Shown piece after piece: positions 10,372 to 22,200 of a DNA stretch of 64,000 bases. The notes under the pieces are model-generated. The model was not told the DNA's origin. It searched no databases and saw only the letters and a list, made by a program, of their open reading frames with translations. The stretch's first letter is position 1. Every line of letters begins with the position of its first letter. A program made the position numbers and the translations under genes. The stretch is from Pyrenochaeta sp. MPI-SDFR-AT-0127. Lineage: Eukaryota; Ascomycota; Dothideomycetes; Pleosporales; Cucurbitariaceae. The stretch is from contig JAGTJM010000012.1 in assembly GCA_020747015.1 (NCBI GenBank), positions 1 through 64,000 of the forward strand, given 5' to 3'.

Positions 10372-11127
10372 TTAACCTTGCGGGCATTTCCCCTCCAAGC
10401 ACGCTACCACAACCTCATCCTCTCGCTTGTTGCCCGGGTATCCCTGCGCGTCATACTTCAGAAAGCAATTACTCGGGCGATTCACGTTGCGCAGCGCCAA
10501 CGTCCTGTCCACCCAAGCAGGCACAAAAGTCGCGCCAATACAAGTCTTGTTGATGAGGTTGTCCTGATTGACATTGTCACAGGTTTCCACGCAGTCACTG
10601 ACGCTTGTCGCATACACGGAAGCAATGTCTTTCCCGACCCAGTCTACGTTGCAGAAGAGCTTATAGGTCGCATTGCTGAAATCTGTCTGGAAGGTATTCC
10701 CGTTGACGCTTGAGGTGCGGCCGCCGGTGTCTGTGCAGCCGGTCTTGGGGACCACTATGGCTTCCGGGGTCGGTGAAGCAGTTGAGTTAGAGGTCGGTGA
10801 TGGGACAGCGGAGGAACATGCACTCGCATGTGCTTCGTTGCTGTTATGAGCCTTGCTTCCTTCAATGGCCTTGCCAATGAAGCCACCCGCTAGGCCAGCT
10901 ATCACAGCGATGAAGAGCCCGGCTAGTAAAAGAAATGGCCATCGTATCCACGACTTGTTGGGTCTAGGTTGTTCATAAATATGCCCGACTGGGACTTGTG
11001 TGGGATGATAGAATGATTCTTTAGTCGTGTCCGTGACATTGGAAAGCGGTGTTTCCCGACTAACGGGTTCGGGGAGTGTGGAGTGTTGGTACGTCGACGC
11101 CTGGGGATATTTGGGAGCAGCCTCCAT
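10372..11127 (-). CDS. Type II membrane protein with C-terminal apple/PAN-like Cys domain
   Basis: A single-exon gene of 251 residues. Residues 1-60 are Pro/Ser/Thr/Tyr-rich and cytosolic, residues 62-84 form one membrane helix (WPFLLLAGLFIAVIAGLAGG), then a low-complexity Ser/Pro/Asn linker leads to a luminal or extracellular domain with eight cysteines (TGCTDTGG, LFCNVDW, DCVETCDNV, TCIGATFVP, NCFLKYD, VVACLEGKC). The spacing resembles the apple/PAN-like domains common in dothideomycete membrane proteins and thought to bind carbohydrate or protein. The start at 11127 is the first ATG in the frame and has A at -3 and G at +4; upstream codons in frame contain no ATG. The function is unknown. 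Confidence 0.75.
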   Translation of the reverse strand: MEAAPKYPQASTYQHSTLPEPVSRETPLSNVTDTTKESFYHPTQVPVGHIYEQPRPNKSWIRWPFLLLAGLFIAVIAGLAGGFIGKAIEGSKAHNSNEAHASACSSAVPSPTSNSTASPTPEAIVVPKTGCTDTGGRTSSVNGNTFQTDFSNATYKLFCNVDWVGKDIASVYATSVSDCVETCDNVNQDNLINKTCIGATFVPAWVDRTLALRNVNRPSNCFLKYDAQGYPGNKREDEVVVACLEGKCPQG

Positions 11128-14100
11128 GTTTGGAGTAAACAAAGAGCTCAGTGGAGTTTGCAAGGACCTACTAGTCAAAATAGTCTAAAGAAGTGTGCAG
11201 GCATTCAAAGAACACGAAGAACCCTGGTCCGCGATCTAGATCTTGAGGGATCGACACGTATATCATGGGAAACTGTGGGGCAGGAAATATTCCAGACAGA
11301 TGATCAGCGACGTTAATTCAGGCATACTGTCAGGCTAGCGCCGGGCAGTGTATTAGGCGTCCTACATGAAGTGGCTGCTGTATATGCACTTCAGAGCGCC
11401 ACAGTGTCGCAGTGAGGTGTGCAACGTGAAGGCTGAGCTCCGAGTTTACATTGTCGGTGATGGGAATTCATTGTCCTAATGAAATCCTCGGTGTCTTTCG
11501 TAATAGCTAGCTCGTGAACATGAGAAAAGAATGGAAGTAAATTGTGTTTTTGGCCCCCAGGTTCGATATTGAACCAGCCGTAGCGCCTTGCAGCACGCCC
11601 AACCGTATTAGACCGACGAACGGCCGATATGAGCACTGTAAGTTCATAGGGCGTTCTTTCCCTATGGATCGCCACTTCATGTGGCTTTGTGTGGGCACTG
11701 TGTCCAGGTTCTTTCCCACAGCTACTGATTTTCGAATCACGCGCTCAGCCTCTTCCAAGAACTATACCTCTCTACTTTGATGCAGCAGGTTTTTCGAATC
11801 TATCAGCTAGGCATCGTAGCGGTTAGATCGTGCAGGTATACTTTAGTTCTGATTTGACTGCAGCATCTTCATTAGAGGTAGCTATGAAATATAGACATCT
11901 GGGAGTTCGATAGAGAGCCTTGGTAGATGACTACTTTGCTCATTAGTCCTTGTTTGACTTCTAAGTTACTTGCAATGCTGGATTTTGCGTCGATTGCGCC
12001 TTCAAATGCTTCAATAAATTGAGCAAAACTATTATCTGGCCTGAGAGTTGGTGTGGCACATTTTACTGTCTCCTCATGTGCTGGCAAAGCCTCACCGAAT
12101 CAAATGACATGAGATGTCCTATTCTGGAACTCAGCAAAATAAGGCGGTAGCAGTGGTTCCCAACAATATGAGTTTTGTTCTAGATCTCATAGATATCTTG
12201 GACTTTGCTGTCACAGCCATTAAAAGCATTGTAGTTTGTTTCTTCCAGGTACCGTCGGCGTTCGCCACATTCTCTCCATCTCACATATGTTGAGCTTCAA
12301 GATCGCCAGCAATTTTTGCTCTACAAAGTCACATGGATTGAAATCAACCAGCCGTATTCTAGTCTATTCACGCAGTGTGCAGCTATCTTCCACTTCATAT
12401 TTGAGCTCTTCTGTGAACATCAACCCACTCTATTTGATATCCATCATTGTTTCTCAAAGGCCTTGTGCGCACTTTTAACACACCCTACCAGTTTTCAAGC
12501 TCTCCCAGTCTTGCTTGAATAACACATTTCTATAATTCCATTCCAATATTGCACCAAATTTGTATCTGTTCACCGATCTTGACTACTATCACTTTTGCTG
12601 CATCTATGCCTGACCTGCTCAAAAGCCAAAACAAGTCCCCTCTACATCAAATTTCTCCTAATTCTACGCCTATGGCTGACATAATACTAACCCTTCAAAT
12701 GAAACCAAAAACCTTTTTGCGAACATCAAGGCATGACATGGGTACGTCACAAGGATTTCACAATGTATGCTTGACTCATGGTAGCTGACGATAATTGCTT
12801 AGGTACCGGTCTTCACGGAGTAAGAACTCGCTATCTGAATACAAGGACACCACTTGTGCGGGCCATATGTATGGCAAAACTGATATCAAGATTTCCAATA
12901 ATCTTTCATTAACATACCCGCCCGTGATCTAAATCTACTATATGATAATGTGATCCCGTGATACCCCTTCTTATAGGGCAATTCGGCAATGCTTTGGGTA
13001 GCCAAAATATTTCAGTGATTGTTCAGAAGAGGCAGTTGCTCAATTTTGACGGAAATGTATCCGTCTGCCCGCCAATCGTGAAAACGTTTAAAAAGGCTGT
13101 GAAATGTTGGCTGCGCTGAGTGACTGACAAGTGCATATTTTTATCCAAGTATGACAGTCTGCGAGGGTATTAGTTGTTGACTAGCCTCACCTCTCACAAA
13201 ACCTTGAACACTGGTCTCTCCAACAGCCTGATATTTTCTATCTGTTCGTTGTCTTTGGAACAACGGAACACGCGCGACGGCAAGGACCCAGACCTCGCCA
13301 CCGATCTTCACTCCACTAAGCCCACACCTGAGCAATCATGTATTTGTAATAATTATTGGTTTCGAAGAATGTGATGTACATTAGTTTTTTAATCTATGTC
13401 TTTTTTTGATGTTCTCTAGAAGAAATGGGTTTTCCAATCTCGTTTCTGTATACCATCATCCCTTCGAAGCTTTGGTAAGAGTTTAGTGGAAACTCAGACG
13501 GTGGAGGCAATGACGGAAATTGGATCCCTGATTAAGTTTAGACCACTCACTTCAGGTGAGCAGTGTTCGATGCAATCTTCGTCATCATTAGATCGAGCGT
13601 GTAAATCTCCCCAGTTGTGAGTGCCTTTGATGAACACCGTAGGTGGATTCTCTTGAAAAGGTATGTAGAGTCGTGTGGGTGGCCTTTGAAGCTGAAGCTT
13701 CAGCACCAACCCTGATCAGCCGAGATTGAGGCCAGCGAGCAAAGAGAGCAAGCTGTGGGATGTGGGCTATTTGTAGTTGGCGCTATTTCGATGAGGAGGT
13801 TCACCTTGTTTGCTCAACTAGCGCTGAAATGTGTTCTTTGGTGAGGCTCAACGCGAGTATATTCTAGGCGGGGCGATGAAATGTACCTCCATTTCATTGT
13901 CCTGAAGCTTGCTGTAGAGAAATTCCAATGGATGGAGCACCGTCGTAATTTTGCTTGATGTCATGCATTGCACCACACTGATTGTAAAAAGAAAACTGAG
14001 CAGGCTTACCATGCAGGTGATCTGAGAATGACTTCAGCTGAGGATCTAGGCTAAGCATTAATTGCGTATCCCTTCTCAAACAGCCTCTCAACGCTCTCAT

Positions 14101-17100
14101 GACTGTAACACAGCCTCTACATTTGTCCCTGATTCTAGAAGTCTTAGGACTCATGCAAAACCATACCTACTCAGCGTCATTCTCGATCAGGTTGCGAAGC
14201 GCAGCAACCGCTACGGAGACGGCTCGCCAATGAGCTAATACCTAGGGGTTGTGGCGTGATTGCCAAGGAAAGGGGCCGTAAGGCTGTTCAAATGGACAGC
14301 GCGGTTCAGTCATGCGAACGAACTAGGAGAAGTATAGCCCAAAACAAGTCAGATGACGTGCTTCCTGAGATGTCCAATAATGTTTGTGCTAGGACTTGAC
14401 GTAAGAGGCTTTGCCCTCACAAGATTGTGAAAGGCATAATCTTGCAGAGCGCCTTCGTGCCTCACGGACTACCGGAACAACTAGTTAGGGAGGCAGCTTC
14501 TGAAAAAGAACATTCAAGTTACAGCCTAGATATATTCTGAATAAGCCTGATTTGGTCCATCCTACTAAACTTTAAAAGAGCTGATCTGGAAAATTTGTAA
14601 ATTGTAAAAATGCCGGGCATCCACTTATTGAATGTGCTGCTGCTACCTGGACAATAAGATTTTCACGTCTAGTTACGACATCTCCCTTCATAATCTGGAT
14701 GCTTTCATGTTATAGGCCTTACTGCTGGGAGCAATAGACATAGATACAATCCAGAATTAAAATTAAGCAGACCAATGCATTGAATTGCTCATACCTAAAC
14801 TACGACCTAGCACAGACACAATTTAAATTTTCGGAGATTATTTCAAGCCATTGTCTTATTAACTGTCCCATACGTGTTAGTTCACCTCCAGGGCAGCTTT
14901 AGTAAGTATGCCTGAGTTTCAGGCACCTGGAACGCTGTCTCGGAGCAGGGTCCACTGTTAAATTACCTGGCTCCATCTCAACGGGCTGCACAAGTCCCCA
15001 GGAAAAATTTATGACTACATGCATATACATAATCATAAGGGCTGATATCTGTCTTTCATATTCCTGGTTGCCTGGAAGCGTCACATGTTCCATTCTTATC
15101 ACCTTGGATTAGTTGCGGTGTCTTCTCTTGTATCTTCTTGTGACGAATTGTTTCTCCTCCTACATAGCACCATTAAACGTATATTATTATACACTAGAGA
15201 TTCTTTATAATCAAGTTCCTTCTGCGCTCAAATTTTGAGGCTTGAATGTATAATCAAACAGTCTGAGAGTGGAATTTATTGAAGCTGATCAGAAACGCCA
15301 GCCAAAAAGCAGATATCGACAATGGCGTCATTATTTCTCAGACAAACAGAAAGTTTAGCTCACCCACATCAAAGTGGTGGGGTTTTGTGAGACAAAGAGG
15401 CATACTTCGCGAGGTCCTAGTACTGTAGGAGACATCACGTAGACTGTTTGAGTTAAAACAGGCGCTCCAAAGAAAAACTCATATCAAGCTGTGTTTGTCT
15501 TGCAGTACTTCACGGCTTTCTCAAGCCCTTATGCTTATGTGTAATTGAACAAATTTTCTCCAGAATTCAGTCACAACGCCAAAGTCTTGCGTCGTACTGC
15601 CAATATTAATTATATTCTGTGGTCGTTCTAGATCTGAAGAGAAAATCGAAGAAAAAATCAATGGTTGAATATCAGCAGATATACCCTTGAATATTCTTTG
15701 CAAGGATTCGAGTCGTGAGATAGATGACGGGAGCTATGACCGGACGAGTGAGGCCCAGTCTTTGGAATTGGATACCAACGTGTGCATATAACTATCATTT
15801 GCCTAAACGCCGGCTCCAGGTCGCACCTGTTGGAGCGTCTGATAGCAATGCAACAAGAGATTATGTTGATAGGTATATACATGGAACATTCAATCACATT
15901 TCAAGAAGACTAGATGTCGTAGAGAGATCCCTCGAAAAATCAAAATATACCGAGAGCAACATCCTGAACGCGTACCCGGGAGAACGTGTGTGCTAGTGCG
16001 CCCCCATGTTATGAGTGCGGGAAAAGCCATCAAAAGTGGATCGAAGCTACTCCGGGTGATCCGAGGTGGAGAAAGTTGCAGCACACCGAGGACTCAACTG
16101 TGAACCTGCCAGATGACGTCTAACGGCAAAAGGATCGAAGAAATCGGGGAATGGGGAGTTCGATTGCAGACGCTAAGCCAGGATTCCTTGGCACTAGTGC
16201 CGTCTTGCATCTACTTCCACCCCCATTCAGCTGCCATGCGCCTCCAACCCCTCACTCGTGCCGTGATATCAGCAATCGTTCTCGAATCGTCGGGCTCTGC
16301 GGGTCGTCGGCAAGGGACGCTATGTCAACAGTATGGTGCAATGATACATGTGTTTGCAGATGAGTGGGCTGGAAAGGATTGCAGGCTGCACCGATATTAA
16401 GTTCATGATGCCAGCGCTTAAGCGACACTTCATGCGGTGGTCCCCCCACGTCAGCTCTCAATCGAGCACGCTAAGCAAGTAGGTCCTTCTGTGGCCGAGG
16501 AGCTGCAGGTTGCCAATATTGCAACAGTGGTGCTGGAGTATCCTGACAAACCGGACCATCGGCAGGTGAAACCTTGGATGATCGGTGTGTGCAATGCTTT
16601 GTCCGCATGGCTATGGCCTACACCCACGCCTAATGCAAGGAAGTAGGATATGCCTCACGATCGTGGTACTCAATAGCTTTCATTCTGCAGTACAACTTTG
16701 GTGCGATCTCTGCGCGCTCCTGTCTCAGAATATCTATAGTATTGAAGCCCATGGTTACGACAGCATTGAGCTACTGTGGACACAGGAGGTGATCGCTTGT
16801 GATCTCTAGACCTGGACCGATGGCTGGGCTCTAGAGCAGATCATTGAACTCGAGTCGTTCGTTCTCCCCTGACAACGATCGAGTCATGCACCAGTATTGA
16901 TCGGCACTTCGCCAGAATCGGGCCGGCACGTCGGACCTCCATAGATGATGAATACAAGAGATGTGGGGGTATGGACTTGGTTGCAGATAGAGTATTGTGG
17001 AAGCCGTATATCTCCATGGACTGTACGAGAGTACGAGCTTCACCGGCATCGACGGACTCTATAGATGTGCGAGATGCCTTTCTGAAACGCTTGGTGGCGC

Positions 17101-18066
17101 AGAAGTCGTGATCAGAGCTATTGTAACACATAGAGTGTTGGCAGGGGAACACTATGAGCACTTGAGCCTCATGTATGAGCAGAAAGGATACATTGGAGGC
17201 CACATTGGTGAACCGTGCACAAGGCGGCACATGGCAGACCAACGTGCAAGAGCAAATACTGTTATTGATGCAGCAAAATCAAAAATGGAAACACCATGTT
17301 CCTCATGTTGTGGAGGGCAAATAAAACAGAAGGTGCGTGCGAGAAGGTTGGTTGACGAAAGGGCGGTCTGCCTGAACTGGTTTGTATACAGACAGAAAGT
17401 TTGTGATCACGGTAGGAGAATATACAAAAATATCACCATAAACCATACTGCTAGAGATCTATGATGGATTTGGTAGTTGCCAATACAAAACTATACCATT
17501 ACTTTCAAGCTGGTGTTGCAATGCAGACAAAGTCTATGACGAGGAACAGAGTGCCGGCCCGCCTTGCACAGAAGCCAACTAATTTAGCCCCTTCCCCCAT
17601 GATGAGCGGAAGGAGCGCGCCATTGAGCCACCGATGCTCAAGTGCCCCAAAACGTAAATAATCCAAAGAAAAACGATTGCAAACAGTACAAGTCTATTCG
17701 AAAGTGTATACCTTAACGTCTTGGGTTTCGGCATCGAAGTGAAGTCTTGGTTTGTTGCATTGGGAATAAACCAATCCAGACAGGTGAAGTGTTTGGTAAC
17801 AAATGGTCATAAGTATGTCGCTTATGGGTGTTGTCGAATCGGCAAAAGAATCCGGCTTCATGGTGACTCGATTCGCATGTCATGTCGGCCGGGGGTTGTA
17901 CATAATAAAGGCAAAACCACTCCTTGAAATGACCATGTAACCTCAACTCATAAACGCCCTCGCATCCGGTGTATATCGAAGTAGCAATCACTCCTCAAGC
18001 TCCAGCGCCCCCCATCATTAACCCATCAAGCAAAAATCAAAACAGTTCGTGAAGTCTCGTCAGTCC
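11128..18066. other. Gene-poor region, about 6.9 kb
   Basis: I find no gene I can support. Open frames on both strands are short, overlap antisense frames of equal length, and show no recognised motif. The largest (16997-17464, plus) opens with GTG rather than ATG and faces an antisense frame of similar size. No tRNA, 5S rRNA, long tandem repeat or TIR element was recognised. Base composition is only moderately AT-rich, without the TpA-saturated look of RIP. The right end (about 17.5-18.06 kb) is the 3' side of the bZIP gene. Confidence 0.5.
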
Positions 18067-19213
18067 TCATTTCCTCTTGCCATTCAGCGCACCCTCTGTA
18101 GCCTTTCTCAGCATTTCGCGATCTTCGTCGCTCATGTGGTCCACCTTCTCAACGAGCAGTTTCTTGAGGAACATGTTCTCCTTCTTCAGCCCATCATTCT
18201 CGGCCTCCAATTTCTTGGTGCGCTCCTGCATGTCCCGGCTCGTCTCCATGAGCTGCTGCTCACGCTGCTTCTTCTTCTGGCGGAAGCGGGCGGAAGCAGC
18301 CTGGTTGCGCTTGCGCTTGTCCTCGTCGGCCTCAACAATCACAGGATCCGAAATCAGGGTGGCATGGGCGGCATCCGGCGAAGTGGCAGAGGAGGTGGAA
18401 GTGGCATTGCTGTCGGGGTATGGGGTGCGATAGGCGTTGATGTTGTAAGTGGGGGTTATGGGAGAGAAGTTATCCAGGGCATCAAGGCCTACTTGGATGG
18501 AGTTTTCGTGGTCGTATTGCTGCTGGAGGTGTGCAGCCATGGTGGGCATGGTAGGCGAGGTGTATTGCAAGCCTCGTGGGAGTGTTAGCGAACATAGCAC
18601 GGGGCGAAACGTAAAAGGAAAGGAAAACAGAAATGGACAGCTATCTCTGGCAGCGTATTTGACCGCCCGGATTTATTAGCAAGGCATGGGAGCGTCAGCA
18701 CCAGCTGCAGACCCGTTGCACCGCCGCATAGCACCTACCCAGGTGGGTGAGGACGAGGGAAGGTACCACTGCAGGGCGGGTCACGTGCGGATGGCGTGCT
18801 CGTGAACCAAATGAGCGTCATCCGACACCAGGCAACCCAGAACAGCGGGAATCGCGACCACGGGCAGGGAGCGGATGGGTTGAGAGGGGACAAGGAATGC
18901 GATACGACATGTGGACAGCGGGCGGACTGGAAATAAACAGAAGTTAAATAAATGGACCGCTGCGCTTACCTGGGAGCGACACGCTGCTGCTGTGCGATGC
19001 ATACGCAAACTGGTGACCTGGCGGGTAGCCATCCTGGGCCGGAATGTGCAGAGGCTGCACTCGGCCAGCGCCTGGGAAATGGCCTTGGTCGTGGTAGAGG
19101 TTGGCGGCGTCGAGCATGTTGTCGAAATGGTCACGTCCAGACGAACTCCCACTCGCAGACGCGTCGATGAAGGTCGGCCGTCCAAAAGCTTGCTGACGAT
19201 AAGTTTCCGACAT
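18067..19213 (-). CDS. bZIP transcription factor, Cys-3/MetR-like
   Basis: Exons 19213-18970 and 18572-18067 (minus) join across a 397-nt intron with a GTAAGC donor and a GCTAAC branch 13 nt before the acceptor, giving 249 residues. The N-terminus is Gly/Ser/His/Gln-rich and low in order. The basic region (167-183) reads DKRKRNQAASARFRQKKKQ with the bZIP Asn171 and Arg179, followed by a leucine zipper to about residue 225. The string N-x-AASARFR-x-KKKQREQ is shared with Neurospora CYS-3 and Aspergillus MetR, activators of sulfur assimilation, so a nuclear regulator of that type is likely. The zipper differs from those proteins, so the target pathway is inference. The phase (1) and frame match exactly across the intron. 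It has overlapping upstream ATGs, listed separately. Confidence 0.82.
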
Positions 19214-19232
19214 TCCTCTCCATCGGCAACAT
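19131..19232 (-). promoter_or_regulatory. Out-of-frame upstream ATGs overlapping the bZIP start
   Basis: Two ATGs in one frame, at 19232 and 19223, lie 19 and 10 nt before the bZIP ATG at 19213 but in a different frame. They open a 33-codon reading frame that ends with TGA at 19131-19133, inside exon 1 of the bZIP gene. If the transcript starts upstream of 19232, ribosomes would need leaky scanning to reach the bZIP start, which would hold down expression. Fungal nutrient-control bZIP genes are often controlled by upstream frames. Whether the leader includes these ATGs is unknown. Confidence 0.35.
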
Positions 19233-22200
19233 GCGTCCAGCCAGCTACGTTGTCAAGCCAAAAAAAATTTCGTTCTCTTTCTGGTGGTAGGGCGATGGGG
19301 TTGTGTCGTCGACGGTTGGGGAGGGTTCGTGGTTGACCCTTCGGCTGGTCGTTCTGGGGGGTTGAAAACTGACGTTCTTGCGCGCATGAGCGATGTGAGC
19401 TGCCCTATAAGAAGAACACAAATGTCACCCAGCAATGCGCTTAGCTGCTCGCCGCCCACCCCATGCTAAAAAGTCTCTTTCTCCCAGTGCTGAAGCTGGC
19501 GATCGTAGTCGATTGCGCCATATTGCCCTTATGGTCAGTGGGTACCTCCACGCTTTTACATAAGGCGTGGGCCCCCTGCACTCCATCCAACACCGCTGAC
19601 GACCAACTGGTCCTTGATCCAGATGGCTGCTCGCGTGTTCAATATCCCCACGACTCTATTCCGGTGTCACAAGGGTTGCCTCCGTGGAAGCGCCGGCTAC
19701 ACGCTCCATCGTCACCATGCTCCCGCACCATCTCCACACAGGGTCCAGCCCTCCCCTCGTCAGCCCCTTATCCGTCTCATCAGCATCTCTTCTGTCTGCA
19801 ATGCTTTTCACTATTCCATCCAACCCTTTCCGCATCTTCCGGGTGCTCACTGTCGGCCTGACACTGTTTTCTCAATTCACCTCTCGACAGACTAAGGCTG
19901 TACAGCTGTGAGTCGACTAAAAACTTTGTGTGCACTTGCTAGACACACCTACACAGGTAGCACAATCCTCAACATCACCTCAACATGACCTACCGAACGG
20001 CTTCCTTACTCGATAGAACCTTGCCACACTGCAAGAGTCAGTATGAGCATTCCAAACCACTCTGCGCTACTCGATCTCGCCTCGACTGCCTCCTGGAGTC
20101 ATTCGCGCACTCTACAACGCGCTTGCTCCACATTCATCACCCTGACAAGACACTGTAATTCATACCTACGGATCGTGCTCGTTGTGCCATCATGTTTCGA
20201 GACGTCCAGGGGTCTTAACATGTGCTGATGAACCCTATCCGAAAAGCTGCCCACAATGTCATGCTATCACATCACTTCAATAAATTCAACAGTGCCAACT
20301 CAGCATTCTCTCGATCTCCACCAACTGATTACCCGGATGCTTCCTCGATACTGAGCTAACGGACAACCATCAAGCTGACGACACCTACACAGACGTTTGC
20401 ACTAAGAGCAAATGCGACTGAACAGTTTGCCAACCTACGCGAACCACGAACTAAGCGTAATGTTGAAGAGTCAAGTCTCGATTCCGCACACTTGAGCAGT
20501 TTGATCCAGATCTGAAAGATCCTCGCCGAGGAGAAGCAACCATTGTGCGATATGGATACACGAGTACGATCTTAAGCTTTCGGACCGCGAAAGACGACAC
20601 TGCGAATGACTGGCGAATATCCACCACGAAGCATGCACGAGTAACACCGACCGCGAAGGAGGGTCCTCCATCGACACCAATCGTACCAAGGAACTCAACC
20701 AACCTTTCAATTTGATCCCCTGACAAGACCTGCGACGGCATGCCCACCACACACGCCTTGATCAACTTAGGTTGTTAGACCGCCTGTCCCAACTTCGCAC
20801 GCCCGGCAAGCAGAAAAGCGGGGTCTGGCCAATACCACACGAACAGGAGCAACCGCAGTGCGACCGCAACCTCGCGCACAAGGGCGGACCCTGTATGTTG
20901 CAGCTACGCTAAGACAGTTGGACCAGAGATTTGATGTTGTACAAACTGACAAGCAGACACAAACGACCATAGTTTGCAGCGCAAGCCGCAAGAGGCGTAA
21001 AATGCACTGGGGCCAGGCAAGCTAAGAACGGCGCAGTACCACTTGGTCATGTCAAGACTAACGACAATACCATCCAGACAGTTCTCAACAAAGTTTGAAT
21101 CAGTGGCTGGACGTTCAAAGGTGGATCTTGAATATAACAGGTCCCATGCAACCAGATCCACCCCGGGTAGTGCATGCAGGAGGTGTGGAAACGGGCACGG
21201 ATTATGTGCCAATGGCAGAGGTGCTTAGTCCGGCTGTAAAATCAAGATAAGGACAGCTAGGAAGTATTCCTCCGCGCTTCGCGGCATGTGAGGTGTCGTT
21301 GGCCAAGCTAGATAATGCTTTGCGCTAGCTGCCTAGTGGGCTAAACGGGTGGGTCATTCCGGTAAATGTGTGGCTCGGGTCCACATGCCGAGTCAGCCTC
21401 GTGGACACTCGCTTCTCCAGTGGATAGAGTAGAGAAATAGGAAAGGGATGAGTATCCATCATGCCATCGATTTTTCACGGTAGCATCCTATTCTTCAACA
21501 TTTGAGGCTCCGCAGCCCTAGCTATTCTTCGTAATTGCTCCATCTCTTGCACTTCAGAATCCAACGGCATCATTTTGTTTTTGCAGCTCAAGTGGGTCGG
21601 CAGTCGCGGCCAGACTTGGCTTTCGTTGAGAAGTATTAGCGCGATGGCGTGCTGTGAATAAGGCTGGTAGCGTCCTGTGAAGACCTCGGATGGTGTATCG
21701 TATAGTCGTCCGAATAATAAGGTGTGATTCTGCCCCCTAAAGAAAATTTCTCTGTACTAAATGCTAGTTCGCAATTATACTTGCCCTGAATGAGTTTGAT
21801 CTTGGTCAATTTTTTTCGCCCTCACCGCTCAGTCTCATAGTTGGAAGGAACGAACAAAGCCAGTGATCGGAGCCGCAGCCAAAACGGTGTCTTTGAATCA
21901 TGTCTCCTTCAACAAAGACAGAGCTAACTCTTGCGAGTTCCGTGCCTTGCAGATACGATACGTGGTCCTTCTCATTAACTGCTTTCTTAGGCCTACTCAA
22001 ACGCTGCCCATCCGGACCCAAATGTGACTTGAATCCACGTAACTGATGACAGGCGGCGTGCGAAATCGATATGGTATCGCGAGAGAGGTATCCTGTGCAG
22101 GCAGACGTTGCTCTCCAGCTCTTTTCATCAAGAAACGCTTGTCGTATTCTTTGTCATCAAACTCTCTACCCCATCAAAGAAATCGACCCCTCAAACTATC

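Noticed and set aside
16841..17464. Opposing 133- and 155-codon frames
   Set aside because: They mirror each other, one lacks an ATG start, and neither shows a motif or splice signals.
19801..20160. Short plus-strand frames with an intron-like GTGAGT...CAG (19908-19956)
   Set aside because: The join leads to a stop almost at once and gives only about 40 residues.
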